Origin: Gari tellinella
Taxonomy: Eukaryota > Mollusca > Bivalvia > Cardiida > Psammobiidae
Direction of reading: 5' to 3'
Assembly (NCBI GenBank): GCA_922989275.2
Contig: OV277861.1
Coordinates: forward strand, 91,860,993-91,924,992
DNA: 64,000 nt
In this document: in pieces, positions 12,601 to 23,123 of the stretch
Layout: every line of letters starts with the position of its first letter
Position numbering within the stretch: position 1 is the first letter of the stretch
Position numbers and translations under genes: made by a program
The notes under the pieces: model-generated
The model's database searches: none
The model's input: the letters and a program-made list of their open reading frames with translations, nothing else
Told to the model about the DNA's origin: nothing

Positions 12601-15600
12601 CCTTAAACACCTAATATTAAACACAATATTTATTAACATGGTCGAAATAGAGAGATATTTTACTGTAATTCAAAATTGTATGACAATTCAAACAGTTTTG
12701 TGAGAAAGGAACATTGCAGCAATTACTTATTCATATGATGCTGTAATTATTCTTACATGTACTAAGTATCAAGTCAAGTAAAATGTTCAATCTTGAAATT
12801 AATAATGAAATCAACAAGAGCACCACATGCAGGTGCCAATGCTGGTCTCTTTTTGAAGATCACTGAAAAAACAAGACTGCCCGTTCAATAAACGCTTATG
12901 CCCCCATTGGCCTTCTTGACATTAAACTTTGAATTTTTTTAAGACCAAATTAGGTCAAGGTCAAAATGAGCTTAGGTAATATGGGTCAGTAATGGTCCAT
13001 GGTGCTAACTGTATAAGTATTGAAGCATTGTAGTAAGTAGTGTTGATGCTAGACCAAACAGTAAAATCTAGTAAAACCAAGAAATAGCCTATTCAAAATA
13101 ATCCAATTAGGTCAAGGTCAAAATCAAGGTTGGGTGATATTGGTGGATAGGGAATGGTCTGCTAGACAAAACGGTAAAATCTACTAACCTTGTTACAGAC
13201 AAAAGGATGGATGCACGGACAGATGAACAGGACGATTACTATATGCCTCCGCATCTTCAGATGCCAGGGGCATAAAAACACATATAAGGTCAATGTCCGT
13301 TGGTAAAATATACTGATATGCGTGGTTAGGACTTGTCAAAATACATGCATACCAAACATGAATGTTGTAGATGAAAACTGAAGAAGTTATGGCTAACATT
13401 AAGATTTCTGATGATAACGAAAAAGACGATGGAGTCACAACAATAGCTTGGGTTTTTCGTCGAAAATCAGACAAGCTTAAAATGGCTAGTCAAATTTGAA
13501 TACAGACGAGTAAACATCCACTAGATCTGTCTTTTCTTAAGACTCGCCAGGACATAATTATATTAATTGACAATAATAGATAAATAACAAAATGTGTTTT
13601 AACTCATTTCTCCATAAATATGCTTTTGTATGCCTTTAATCTATTCCTCCACTGAAGAAAAGTTCCAATTTAAACAGTCATGAATATGTATCCTAAGAAA
13701 TTTTCTATATCATAGCAGATGAAGCTTAAAGCAGGCTGAAAGTAAAGCTGAATGTGTCTTAAGGCACAATCTGCTTTACTTTCAACCTGCCTTAAGTGGT
13801 CAACTATCTTCAAACCTAGAAACAGGCTATGGGGTAATGTGAAATCCTCTATTTTAGGTTGATACACCACTTGGCAATAATGTACCTTGAGAATCATGCC
13901 CAGGTCTCCTTCCAGCCCCTCCTTTGGCTCTTCATGGCCCCATTTACCATCATACTTGGCTATATTCTCATCTGTGTTGTCTTTCTTAGCCTGAGATTGA
14001 GTCCATCTATAATAATAATAATACAATAATGATAATCACTGCAAATAGTTCTAACCCTTTAGCACATTACCCCATGGCCTGTCTCTTAGATTCTAGTTTT
14101 AAAGTAAAGTGACCACTTAAAGCAGGTTTAAAGTAAAGCAGAATGTGCCTTAAGGCTCATTCTGCTTTACTTTAAACCTGCTTTAAATATAATCATTTAG
14201 GGTATGGAATATATGTCTTTAGTGCATATTCATGAATGTATGAATTGGAGTAATATTATTCATTAAAGAAATAAATAAGAGGCGTAAAAAGGTGCATTTA
14301 TGGGGTTATGGGTTAACCGATAACCTGTTTCTAGGTTTAAAGAAAGGTGACTAGGTGACTACCTAAAGCAGGTTGAAAGTACTTTCAGCCTCCTTTTGAC
14401 ATACCATCTTCTAGAATTTGAATATAGAAAATATTTCTTATGATACATATTAATGGTAACATAACTTTCATTGAAGAGCCACAATATCATTCAATGATGG
14501 AGTTTAATACCGGTGTCAGTTTAAGCAAACTGAAAGTAAAGCAGAAAGCTCCAAAAGGAGACCTCTGCTTTACTTATATTTTGCATTAAGTAGTTACTCG
14601 CTGCTTTACTTATATTTTGCATTAAGTAGTTACTTGCAAAGTATGGTACAAGCAGGTGCTTCATGCAAAACAAAAGAAAGCAGATAGGTCCATTAAGAGC
14701 TTTCTGCTTTAGTTTTGTTTTGCTTGAATTTGATAGGAAAAAGTTTAATGAAGAATGACTGAGAAAAATCAAAAGAATCACTCACCGCTTTTTGTATCTA
14801 CTTTTGTCATCAAATGTCTCTGCAAAAAATGGTCTCCCTTGTAATTTTGGTGGCTCATACTTCATCTATAATAATACAAGAAACAAGACTGTTTCAACCT
14901 TGGGCAGATTGGGAGTCCCAGAGAGAGGGAAGCAGTTACAGAGGAACCAGGGCTCCAGATAAGACCGAGTACTCTGAACAAATTCAACACTTTCACACTC
15001 ATACAGCATCAAATCCTATTCTGTTACTACTCATTAGAATCGTCTCTTCAAGATGATTCTAATGAGTAGTGACACCACTGGGTTTAAAGCAGAAATAAAG
15101 ATTTTATTTTTTTTAAATACTCCCTTTATCTGGAGCCCTGGGAACACAGTTTACACTCCTTTTATTTAAAAGGATCTGGTTCTTTTGCATGCCCAATGTA
15201 CAGCACTGATACATGGGACCTTACGTTAAAGTCTCTTGCTAAGGACTTGGATGATCAAACTCACTATAATACCAGTAAAATAGGCAATACCTCCAGTGTA
15301 TCTATACAAAGGTCAATATACAAATAGTGTAATTACCATGCACCTTTCAAAGGTTTCAGAACAATCAAATTCAAGCAACTGATATATGAACAGGCGGTTG
15401 GGTCAAAAAGACATTAAGCTATTCACTTGTAAAACATATCCCTTTTGTAGGATTACCTCTCAGATTTGCTAATAATTATCAGGGCTGCACAAATAATTTT
15501 TTTAGACACTTGTCCAGGACAAGTCACTTGTCCTGAACAAAAAGCCACTTGTCCAACTTTTTATAAACCCGATTCGAAAACATGGTTCCATGTAAATGCC

Positions 15601-17405
15601 GGCAAAAGGGAACCCATTAAATGGATACTTTCTCCTCTGAAGACGGAGCATGGCTGCCTATATGGCGAGGTAATTGAAAACAGCTATGCACGTAATCCTC
15701 CAGCTTGACAGACAATAATGTCTGTACCAAGCTGTCCTGTGAGTGTTAAGCACAGGTACGCCAACAACAACAACATTGCATACTTTCGATTTGAGCATAT
15801 CAATTTGTTTTAATTTTTATCGGTTATAAAGACAAAATGGTATTTATATATTTTACTTATTATTATTATTATAATTAAAATTATGATATGAATATACATC
15901 ATACATGTATACTCTATGAAACATAATTAACTAGACTATCACACCATATCACTTAAATGTAGAATCTGTAATGTATCTCCACCATTTCTTTAACCAATTA
16001 CCCCACAAATTTGCACGTATGCCTTTAATTGATTCCTCCGCTAAAGTAAAAAGATCCACACTTAAGATCTACATTTTAATTAAAATAAGGGATCCCTTAT
16101 GACAGGGACACTTTTCACCCAAAGCTTTAATTCTCACAATTGATATCTCTATATTAGTTATATTCTTGTTGGTTTTGACATGAACATTTTAAAAGATTTT
16201 CTCTTAAGTAGCCATGGCAACCAGGGTTCTACATGGTTCCAATATATCTAAATAATTTTAATATAGGACCATCTAAGGAACATAATTACCTTTAGTCTAC
16301 TTGTGCCTTCAATATTCAATAAAGAATGAAATTTAAGATTATTTCCCTTTTGTTTCTTAATTCTATGTTAAACATTTGAAGTGTGTAAAAGTTATCTTTC
16401 CTTTATTTCAAACTGTCATAATTTTCTGTAATTTACAGATTTTCTTTAAATTCACATTTGCAAAATCATCATCTACACTTTGATTTGCTTAAATCATGTT
16501 TACATAACATTTTAAAGACACATTTCCTACATAAAAATCATAAACCTATTTATTAGATATAAAAATAAATGTTGCTATTTAAACAAAAGAATGCTACCTT
16601 TTTCACTCAACTTCTTAATCACTCTATATTATAAGGACATTAATTTGTATGCAACATTCAACAACAACAAAAAATATTAATTTGTATGCAATATAGCGTA
16701 TGCAACCGATTTTACATGTACACGACTACTCATCAACACGTTGAAATAAAAATCTTTGTGCCCTTGTCTACACACTTGAATTGTCAGAAGTTGACCATCA
16801 GATGCTGGTTTTGTGTAAGATGGAGAGTCCCTTTGAGTAACACATTGAGATTATGTAATCAAAGGGTGGTGCCGCGGAAACGTGTGAGAGACTGACAGTC
16901 ACACGAAATTGACATAAAACAGTCATGTAGATATACTGTGAATTTGTGGTAGTTGACACGCGGATTGGCTTGATGCCTAGGGAACATGGATAACTGGATT
17001 ATAAGACCTTTGCACAGAAGGTAGGCTAGAAGCACTCGCGGCATTTTATGATTCAGGCCACCTCACTAACCTGAAGTCCCGTAGTGTTAATCAACCAGCT
17101 ATTTTTGAAATTTGCCGATTTTGATCGGGACTAAAGTTGGAAAATAGTCACTTGTCAGGGACTAGATTCTAGAAAATAGGCACCTGTCCGGAGCCATTTC
17201 CCACTTGTCCGGGACGTCGGGCTATGGGATTTGTGCAGCCCTGATTATAACCCATCACTTAGCCACTTACCCTTTCAACCACCACAGGCTCATCTGCTTC
17301 CTCCTCAACAATGCCATCATAATCATCATCATCATCAGCTGCTGTAAATGCTAGCTGCGACACCAACATAAACAATCCAATGAAAGCTATCACCTTCCCG
17401 TTCAT
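3623..17405 (-). CDS. CANX: Calnexin, ER lectin chaperone: nine 5' coding exons, 3' part outside window
   Basis: Calnexin is a type I ER membrane chaperone that binds monoglucosylated N-glycans on folding glycoproteins in the calnexin/calreticulin cycle. Coding exons, minus strand: 17405-17271, 14865-14786, 14006-13886, 12417-12341, 8441-8360, 7110-7042, 6595-6472, 4349-4271, 3697-3623. All junctions are GT-AG and the phases join without a break, giving 280 codons. Residues 1-23 are a signal peptide ([20 protein letters not shown]...), then an acidic DDDDDYDG tract. The lectin domain shows AKYDGKW, the cysteine pair in NGMDCGGAY and [18 protein letters not shown] and KKTHLY. Exon 9 starts the P domain with [17 protein letters not shown], a first repeat. 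The remaining P domain, membrane segment and tail must lie left of the window; no matching exon was seen in 1-3622. The lectin domain plus Asp-rich N terminus argue for calnexin over calreticulin. Confidence 0.95.
4271..4349 (-). CDS. CANX: Calnexin exon 8
   Basis: 79 bp encoding [20 protein letters not shown] and LLEDM, the end of the lectin domain. Donor GTAAGA, acceptor TATTTTAG. Confidence 0.92.
4465..5960. mobile_element. Tandem-repeat element, about 159-bp units, in calnexin intron 7
   Basis: Eight units repeat with ATAATTTGAACAATCTTGGT at about 4591, 4750, 4914, 5070, 5232, 5389, 5552 and 5709. It opens with AGGCCCATAGGGCC and CGCTCACCTGAG and ends with CTCAGGTGAGCTAAAA, so it has the same architecture as 1079-2221 but an unrelated core. 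The GC-rich 'aagccccggggcggggcc' spacer recurs in each unit. Confidence 0.72.
6099..6351. mobile_element. PB1 hairpin MITE in calnexin intron 7
   Basis: Both ends present (TTTAACCCTTTCCC left, GGGGTAATGGGTTAA right). The central hairpin arms at 6228-6302 are nearly perfect, meeting at GCGCCATATGGCGC. Confidence 0.72.
6472..6595 (-). CDS. CANX: Calnexin exon 7
   Basis: 124 bp; contains [20 protein letters not shown], the most diagnostic calnexin segment here, and ends in phase 1 at GTAAGT. Confidence 0.95.
7042..7110 (-). CDS. CANX: Calnexin exon 6
   Basis: 69 bp, in phase at both ends; encodes [20 protein letters not shown] plus DHK with the second lectin-domain cysteine. Confidence 0.93.
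7264..7326. mobile_element. PB1 fragment
   Basis: Only one terminal part (AACCCATTACTTCATAAA to the 'tttattcctcc' segment) remains; no hairpin. Confidence 0.4.
7434..7673. mobile_element. PB1 hairpin MITE in calnexin intron 5
   Basis: Diverged copy with hairpin 7480-7555 and right end GGGGTAATGGGTT. A 16-bp internal repeat (AATTAGAGACATAA twice) is present at about 7620-7645. Confidence 0.62.
7889..8348. mobile_element. TM4 mariner-like MITE interrupted by PB1
   Basis: Left end GCAGTAAAACTTTCTCTAT, right end ATAGAGATGTTTTACTGTA. The hairpin is split in its loop by the PB1 copy at about 7997-8246. The right end overlaps the intron sequence just below exon 5 of calnexin. Confidence 0.6.
7997..8246. 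mobile_element. PB1 hairpin MITE nested in TM4
   Basis: Complete hairpin at 8122-8195. The left TTAA is degraded to TTAC, the right end is GGGGTAATGGATTAA. TM4 sequence resumes at GGAGCTTTCTG, so PB1 entered TM4. Confidence 0.68.
8360..8441 (-). CDS. CANX: Calnexin exon 5
   Basis: 82 bp; encodes [20 protein letters not shown] and KTEKTDL with the first lectin-domain cysteine and the conserved glycan-site region around GGAY. Confidence 0.95.
8469..10218. mobile_element. Repeat element with GGACGGACAG tail, split by a hAT-like insertion
   Basis: Opens AACAAGAGCACCGCAAGC and GGGCACATTATACGCCCGTC; closes with GACGGACGGGCGTATAAC. The internal unit (AAAGGATTGG.. AGAGAGCGGACA) is partly tandem at 10060-10170. 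The block is interrupted at 8765-9908. Similar 'aacaagagcaccac' starts occur at 12813. Confidence 0.55.
8765..9908 (-). mobile_element. 1.14-kb hAT-like transposon with 6-bp target duplication
   Basis: Perfect 16-bp terminal inverted repeats CAGTGCCCCAGATAAG / CTTATCTGGGGCACTG and a perfect AAAGTA duplication (8759-8764 and 9909-9914), inserted in the preceding repeat. The right subterminal region (about 9780-9900) has many TACGC/GCGTA motifs, as expected of transposase-binding sites. On the minus strand a GC-rich CGCACCGCGGCCGAAATG ends at a GTAAGT donor (about 9490), suggesting a retained promoter and first exon of a lost transposase. No transposase ORF was found. Confidence 0.72.
10656..10905. 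mobile_element. PB1 hairpin MITE in calnexin intron 4
   Basis: Left end TTAACCCATTACTCC; hairpin 10790-10860 meets at GCTCCTTTAGGAGC and is almost perfect over 30 bp per arm. Confidence 0.72.
11080..11240. mobile_element. Degenerate PB1 copy
   Basis: Decayed hairpin (TTAAAGAAGGCTGGAAG / TAGTCTGCTTTAAGG) and a weak right end. No clear TTAA. Confidence 0.4.
11331..11525. mobile_element. TM7 mariner-like MITE, intact
   Basis: TACAGTGGAGAATCTGTTAT and its exact complement form the ends, flanked by TA. The inverted region extends further to TTCTTTCCC and the AAACG motifs. The middle is unique (195 bp in total). Remnants of the family are at 43513-43543, 51828-51890 and 56378-56640. Confidence 0.75.
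11804..11987. mobile_element. HT6 hAT-like MITE
   Basis: Inverse orientation to the 2683 copy. Termini CACCAGATAAG and CTTATCTGGAGCTC surround a perfect palindrome meeting at GTCTCGAAGAGAC (about 11855-11930). Confidence 0.65.
12341..12417 (-). CDS. CANX: Calnexin exon 4
   Basis: 77 bp; encodes [20 protein letters not shown] and KPFIV; leaves in phase 2 at GTAAGT. Confidence 0.94.
12451..12668. mobile_element. TM4 mariner-like MITE, uninterrupted
   Basis: Ends TACAGTAAAAACTCT and AGAGATATTTTACTGTA. It gives the empty-site reference for the two interrupted TM4 copies (GCTTAAAGCAAGG intact at about 12519). Confidence 0.68.
12813..13275. repeat. Fragment of an AACAAGAGCACCAC-type element
   Basis: Starts AACAAGAGCACCACATGC; contains two AATTAGGTCAAGGTCAAAAT blocks about 140 bp apart (12945 and 13106) and TGATATTGGTGGATAGG. 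Ends near CCAGGGGCATAAAAAC. Confidence 0.4.
13600..13838. mobile_element. PB1 hairpin MITE in calnexin intron 3
   Basis: Hairpin 13727-13795; right end GGGGTAATG abuts the region just below exon 3. Confidence 0.65.
13886..14006 (-). CDS. CANX: Calnexin exon 3
   Basis: 121 bp; encodes [20 protein letters not shown] followed by [20 protein letters not shown], the start of the concanavalin-like lectin fold. The donor is GTACAT, a weaker match than the others. Confidence 0.94.
14065..14316. mobile_element. PB1 hairpin MITE in calnexin intron 2
   Basis: Hairpin 14112-14187, right end GGGGTTATGGGTTAA. Left end is ACATTACCCCATGG without an intact TTAA. Confidence 0.68.
14317..14500. mobile_element. 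Degenerate PB1 copy, tail to tail with the previous one
   Basis: Hairpin loop is deleted (CAGGTTGAAAGTACTTTCAGCC), leaving a short palindrome. Contains a duplicated GGTGACTA. Confidence 0.5.
14786..14865 (-). CDS. CANX: Calnexin exon 2
   Basis: 80 bp; encodes [26 protein letters not shown], matching the FAETFD start of the luminal domain. Donor GTGAGT. Confidence 0.9.
14948..15140. mobile_element. HT6 hAT-like MITE with 5-bp target duplication
   Basis: CAGGGCTCCAGATAAG at the left and CTGGAGCCCTG at the right, flanked by GGAAC on both sides (14943-14947, 15141-15145). Inner palindrome CTCATTAGAATCGTCTC. Confidence 0.72.
15480..17243. mobile_element. 1.76-kb hAT-like element in calnexin intron 1
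   Basis: Termini CAGGGCTGCACAAAT / ATTTGTGCAGCCCTG are perfect over 15 bp and flanked by ATTAT on both sides (15475-15479, 17244-17248). Subterminal copies of CACTTGTCC occur at both ends in opposite orientation (15505-15560 and 17145-17215). The interior is AT-rich and shows no transposase ORF. A PB1 fragment lies at 15992-16046. Confidence 0.75.
17271..17405 (-). CDS. CANX: Calnexin exon 1 (signal peptide)
   Basis: 45 codons from ATG (17405-17403): hydrophobic [15 protein letters not shown] core, then [26 protein letters not shown] acceptor lies only about 9 bp upstream of the ATG (17415), so a 5'UTR intron is likely. Confidence 0.92.
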
Positions 17406-17414
17406 CTTTGTATT

Positions 17415-20300
17415 CTAAAAATAAAATATATCATGAACTTCATCTCAATCATACATTATTCCTTTATGCCATAATAAAAATTAGTCAAGTACCAAGTTAA
17501 AGTCCACTTTCAGTCCGAATGACCATTCAGCCTACTTACCAATACCAGAGCTGTTGATACCGTCATTTCCCGAGTATTGTGCGCATCCGTGTATAACACG
17601 CACCCTTATTTTCAGGGTTAAATGTCTGGAAAAAAACTTTTCCCAAGGTTTTGGTCAGCCGTCGTACGCACGATTTCTCCTGCTGAACCCAGTTGTTTTT
17701 AAATGAAGAGAGTTCCGTAGGCATATTTTAGGATCAAGAAAATCCGTTAAATATGTGATAATTACAAGTATTCTGATAGTCAGGGGTGAAATCCGCCCTT
17801 CGAAGTTCCAAAAAATAAGATGCGACTGTGTTTCAAATGCTGGAAACGAAACCAGATATATTTTTATAGGCATACTTAATTTTCATTTCTAGCGTCACAT
17901 TAGAACAGGAACGGAATATGTTCCTGATTAGAATCACCCCGCATTATTCTGTGTAAGTTTGTAGATGCGTTTATTAGGATTAAAATATATAAATACTAAA
18001 CATTTATTGTATCGAATTATTTCATCACTAGCATTTATTGAATTATGAAAAAATACGGTAGAATACGAATGTTCCGAAAAAGTTACAAAAAGTTTCGCTC
18101 TGAAAATCGAGTGCCGCAAATCAAAAGAATAATCCGGAAATAGTAAATTCGATTATGCGCAGTTCGGGTCCGGAAATGGCGGGTGTTTATACAGTGACGC
18201 TTTGTTTCTACGATGCAACCAGAGCTAAGTTTACTTCCTTTTGAGCGATTTCACGCAATAATTATGAATAACAACTTGTTTATTTACTTTATTTCTCTCT
18301 CAGTTCAAAATGCCTTACCGATTTAGATTGTATTAGATACTGTACGTAATGACTAACGTGCTCCCTCGAAAGAAGCTTCAAATAATGAGGGCTTGCATTC
18401 TCAGATCGGAGACTAATTTTAATAACTTATAAGCAATCAAGTGTCATAACATCAACAGTTTACACCCGGACAATCATAACTGATTATAATTGGGGTCACT
18501 AGCGTGTCATCTCCAATAAACAGCCCTATTCCCCGGCCGCCTAGTATGGGAGGTACCAATTAAAGCCCTGCAGCGTATTGCGCAATCTTAACACATCAGC
18601 CTACGGGCACTAACCGTTGGTCAAGGTAGGCTTTAGAGTCTTGTTCCCCTGTATTGTATGCACCCCCAAATTGCAGAAAAAAGATTTTATGATAAAAGTG
18701 TGCACAATACATAGCTAAAGACGGTAAGCTTCGTATTTGCGTATTTACGCAAACAAAATTGACCAGAAGGCGTTTTTTATAATCTGTCAGCGTAATAAAA
18801 AGCAAATAAAAATCAGTCAAAGCAAATCCTTTAAAGTTCAGTGCCCGTTGATATGAACTGGCACTGCATAATTGCTACTTGATAAGTTAGATCAATATAG
18901 GCCTACTTATATTATCAAACTAAACTTCCCAATTTCTTTTTTGTCATCATTTCATGACTCGTTCTTTCCCGATTTGAAGTTTACGCGACAAGAAAAATCC
19001 CAATCCGAGGGGTACCGGAACCCGTTCCTAATTGGATGAAAAAAAACGCTGACACTACACGTTTTTTCTGAAACTCAGCCATTGTCGAACAAAGGTCATG
19101 TAAGGTCATGTATAAAACACAAGAATAGTCTGACTCTGAATACCAATTTCCGTTTCCAGTTTGAACGAAAATCGGCTCGCTGGCTCCCAGTCCATTTTAA
19201 TTTTTGGTTTCGTTTGTTTTTTACTCTCATTACATTAACCGAAAGTTGACGTTTTAATTGTTCACTGGAAGTTGAAGATTCAACTCTTATTCTCTCTGAT
19301 TTCTCTAGCTCAACTGAGGAAAGTTGTGAAAAAGGCAGAAAAAGGTTAGGGAATTATATTCTTCTGTGAAGAATGCTATTTAAAAAAAAAATTGATCTTA
19401 TAATAGAACTAAGTCCGCGTGACTGATATCGTTAGTGTTAACGCGATATCTGTTTCATTGCTATTGGGAATTGAGCAAATGAATTTGGACGCTAGATTCT
19501 CCAAGCGTCCTCATTATTTGGACTAGTAAAATCCCACAGTTGCAAGAGATCAGAAGCGCGCCCATTCAACTTTGTTGAGTTAGGATTCCGTTTTGTATAA
19601 TTCTTTGGACGAAGCAGACCTTGCAATATAACTTTTCCAACAGTCTGTTTCATTATAATTTACGAGCTGATGATATGTATTTTTGTTCCCTGACATTATT
19701 CATTGTGATTATACTATGTACAATTTATTTTTGGCTAATGAATGAAATTGGCTAAAACTGAGTTATTACAAGAATGATTTGAAGCAACCCGGGTACTCCC
19801 CCCACCCCCATTTTTCTCCTTTCCCACCCCATGAAACACAAACAGAAACTTGCGGCTGTTAGCTCGTAGTTAATCAATTGGGAATTTTGAAATGTACAAA
19901 GCGACATTCTGCAAAATCCGGAACAATCTTTCTCCTTACAATTTCTCTGGAATCACAGTTGAGTTCGGCTTGCTTTTTAGTGTTTAGTTGCGCTGATGCA
20001 CGCTGACCGGCGAAAATATCCCCACCCACATCACTTCTGCAGTTCTGGCTAAATAAATGTTAAATATACGAAACCGTTCTTCAGTTCATTTCAAAACCGC
20101 AATCTGAAAGTTAAAATATTGCAACAATGCATTCTTTGGCATTCTTTTGTTACCTTTTATATAGATCTTTGGCGTTCAATACACTCGATATCAAGACAGG
20201 AAGCGGCGAATTAATGAAGGCATAGTCACGGACACAAGCACGTGGAGACACTTGATTGGTGGACAATCACGGTTGTTAGAAGAGCAGTGTCGTAAAACTT
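17415..20300. other. Non-coding stretch upstream of calnexin
   Basis: No ORF, known element end or repeat family was recognised with confidence. Around 17560-18205 the words CGTCATTTCC, ATAACACGCACCC and CCGGAAATGGCGGGTGT hint at a decayed transposon, but I could not define ends. It probably includes the calnexin 5'UTR intron. Confidence 0.4.
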
Positions 20301-20302
20301 AC

Positions 20303-20364
20303 CCTTACTGCTGCCAGAATCCGTGTCGCCCCGGTCTAATTTCGCCCTATTGCATGTTTTTATA
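20303..20364 (-). promoter_or_regulatory. CANX: Candidate calnexin core promoter and 5'UTR exon
   Basis: On the minus strand TATAAAA (20358-20364) is followed about 50 bp later by CAGTAAGG|GTAAGT (donor at 20303), with GGGCGACACGG between. This matches the need for an upstream 5'UTR exon implied by the acceptor at 17415. No transcript supports it. Confidence 0.3.
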
Positions 20365-20419
20365 CTCAGAACAAAATTCGAGCTTTACCAAATAAGTCTA
20401 ATGTACCTGTGAAAAGTAC

Positions 20420-20660
20420 ATATGTCCATGCTTTACAAACAATGAAGACCAAGATAACCTCATTGAACGCCCCTAACGGAGCCCTCGGATCAGGGTCAAC
20501 ACTAGTCCACATGTGTACAGTTAGATGATATGGAGCTATTTCTCGTCTTTGCCATATCCCCATATCGTCCTGAGGGACGGCAACTGTCACAAAATTATAA
20601 TGTCGTTCCAGGGGTTCATTAATGAGACTAGGTCAACACTGTTTGTAACTTTCCAATATA
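20420..20660. repeat. Degenerate PB3 copy
   Basis: Retains GTGAAAAGTACATATGTCC and a broken AACAATGAAGACC / GGTCAACACT palindrome around GGAGCCCTCGGATCAGGGTC. Confidence 0.4.
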
Positions 20661-20929
20661 TTGCCAAGCACCATATAATTAGTCAATTTTAAATGGACTA
20701 GTCTTGGCCTTATTGGAAACGGGAATTGACTGTTTCATTTTCAGAGGTGACAGATGCCCTGGATGAAATCACCGGGGCAATTTAATCCTCCGTGATGAAA
20801 TCTAGTTTGATCAAACTTTGACAAACTATATGTTTTGGCTTTAAGTTCTTTGAATATTTTGAAACCTAAAGGTAAAACCGCCATATTCAATATCCTCAGG
20901 TGAGCGATATCAGGACGTCAATGCCCTCT

Positions 20930-21278
20930 TGTTAGCTCACCTGGTACATAGTGCCAGGGTTTGCAATTTTGATCGCACTGTATCCGTCGTCGTCCGTTTG
21001 TCGTCAACAATTTCTTTAAAAAAGATATAAATTACAGGATGATTTCCCCTAAATTTGACAGAAATGATTCTTCTATACGGCCATCTTTCACAATTGTTCA
21101 AATGGTTCCAGTCCATTGCATATCTAGGTCACGGGAGCTTAACATAGGTCTATATATTTTCAATGAAAACTTTTAAAAATCTTCTTGTCTGAAACCACAT
21201 ATGGAGTAAAGAGTGACACCATCTGTAGGGTCAAGTTTTAAAAAGAGTTATAGAATCACGTCTTAAAACAACTAATAT
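20930..21278. mobile_element. Left part of a tandem-repeat element split by the retroelement complex
   Basis: Begins TAGCTCACCTGGTACATAG and contains one unit with TATCTAGGTCACGGGAGC and TTCTTGTCTGAAACCACA. Related units resume at 31960-32450, so the 10.7 kb in between look inserted. Confidence 0.5.
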
Positions 21279-22505
21279 TGTAACACGAGCGATACTTCTG
21301 GCCTGTGTTGTTGTTGTTTTCTTTACTTCCCCTAGTTACGCATCATAACGACGGATCCAGGACATAGAGTATGGAGACGGGTGGGGTTGGCAAACCGATC
21401 AGGACAACACTTGCTGAACAAGTTTAACTTTTAATAAAGGGTTAAATAAACTTATGCAGATCTATATCAAAAGTAATAAGTGCTAGAGACGCTTTGTTAT
21501 ATATATACAGACTTCACTATAGAGTCTTAATAGAGTCAGGTTAAATGTCCGAGTCGCGTCTATAGAGTCCTTGACAAACGCCAGAGTTAATCTCGTTATA
21601 CATATTAATAAGGGCGTCTATTTATTATATTGTTACTGTTTATGGGTTTCTTCTTTGTAAAGTTTATAATTACATTTCTGCGGGGCGGCTAATGGTAGTC
21701 ATCTTAATATTCCTGTTTGGATATTAGAGTTATTGGTTTGGTAAGTTTACTAGTACTGTTTACAGTAACGATAGTTGGTAGCTGACATTATGAGGTTTGC
21801 CGCGCTCTTATATAGACTGTTGCGTCATGATATTTGTTGGTTGCATCACAGCGGTAATTCGCCTCACCATCCAATGAGAATGCGGTATTAGCCCATTCCG
21901 TCATCCTCGTCCAATCGGCTGCAGTGCGACGAAATCCGTACGGAATACCCCTCCGCCGCATCAGATATAGCTCTCCGATTATCTCTAGTAAAAATGGACT
22001 AACACTGTCCAAAGTCGGTATTAAACACATACTAAGAATTCATTATACCAGGGCAATGTATTTTAGACCGCCACAGTGCAATAAACATACAAAATCCTGA
22101 GTAAGGACGGCGCCAATAGTTGAACGTGAATTATCGGTGCCACGCTTACCAACAGAGAATGGCGGTTTCTGAGTGTAAACAAGCTGCAGATTCTCGGAGT
22201 TATTATGGTAATTCAATACATACTAAGGTAAGACCGAGATACGCATTGAAGTACCTAATATATCCAAATCATATAAATATCTACAAGTGTCTTAAATACT
22301 CGTAAAACGAGCAATGGTCAGTAGTTTTGGTTCAGGGTAGAAGTGTCAACGCGAGGTTCTCGTGTTATGTTATGTTAACACACCCTTCAAATGATCAACT
22401 CTTATGCATGTACGCCGATATTCTGCAACGGAATACCACTGAACACATACACACAAGTGTTTATCTTTATTCAACTTCACAATGGTGTGGCATAAGGGTA
22501 CCTTT
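21279..22505. repeat. Left outer inverted arm of the gypsy complex
   Basis: Starts TGTAACACGAGCGATACTTC and is the near-identical inverse of 27777-29485, ending at GGCATAAGGGTACC. The right arm has about 490 extra bp (28820-29310) exactly between ACTTA and TGCAGATC, absent here. Only a few substitutions were seen. Contains CTTATATA (21807-21814), a TATA box reading outwards. Confidence 0.85.
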
Positions 22506-22908
22506 CATTACACTTCCCCCTCCCTTATCACATAATCCTCCTGGATTATATACATAATTAAAGCCAGTGCATGTTCAAAACTTGTAATTTCAAATGCTCT
22601 ATGAGCTCACATAAAAAAATAAAAATGAAAGATATCATGGCTTTGTTGTTTTGCCTTCCTCAAATAGTAGTATCAAATCCTAAGTTTGTTATTGGCCTTG
22701 TCCAAGAGTTCTGTGAGCTTGTCAGTGTCTCTCCACCTTTCTGCGCGCTCCACTGAGCCTATAATTCCCTGCGACATCCTAGAGTCCTTGATGAATCCTT
22801 TAGCTACATCCCTGGCGAATTGGAAGTTATAATAGCGGAGCTTTGAATCCACCCTGTGCCTGCTGCTCTCAGGCGTTGGCCTGGCAGCGCCTTCCAGGGC
22901 CATGAAGT
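22506..22908 (-). other. Unmatched segment with a 76-codon ORF
   Basis: Lies between the outer and inner left arms and has no inverse partner. The minus ORF 22903-22673 encodes a basic/acidic mix with RYYNFQFARDVAKGFI and VERAERWRDTDKLTELLDKA. It could be the 3' part of the gene whose 5' part is at 27744-27283, but the family is not recognised. Confidence 0.35.
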
Positions 22909-23123
22909 TGAAGTATCACAAGGGTTAATCCCTAGATTAATGAATGAATGACAAGGGTGACAACTCTATAGATTATATAGAACCGAAACACCTCCCCTTT
23001 CAAGTTATCAATAAAGCAATGTTTGAAAACACAAAACATTACACCACCTTTGACATAACCAGTAACTAACTAAACTTATCAAAACTAACAATAGTAAAGA
23101 ATGGACTATTTGGTCCCAAGACA
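22909..23123. repeat. Left inner inverted arm
   Basis: TTGAAGTATCACAAGGGTTA to AATGGACTATTTGGTCC; the inverse of 26955-27163 with only a few differences. Together with the right copy it brackets the gypsy pol segment exactly. Confidence 0.82.

Noticed and set aside
13670..14026. 118-codon single-exon gene
   Set aside because: It is calnexin exon 3 read through into both introns; true junctions are at 14006 and 13886.
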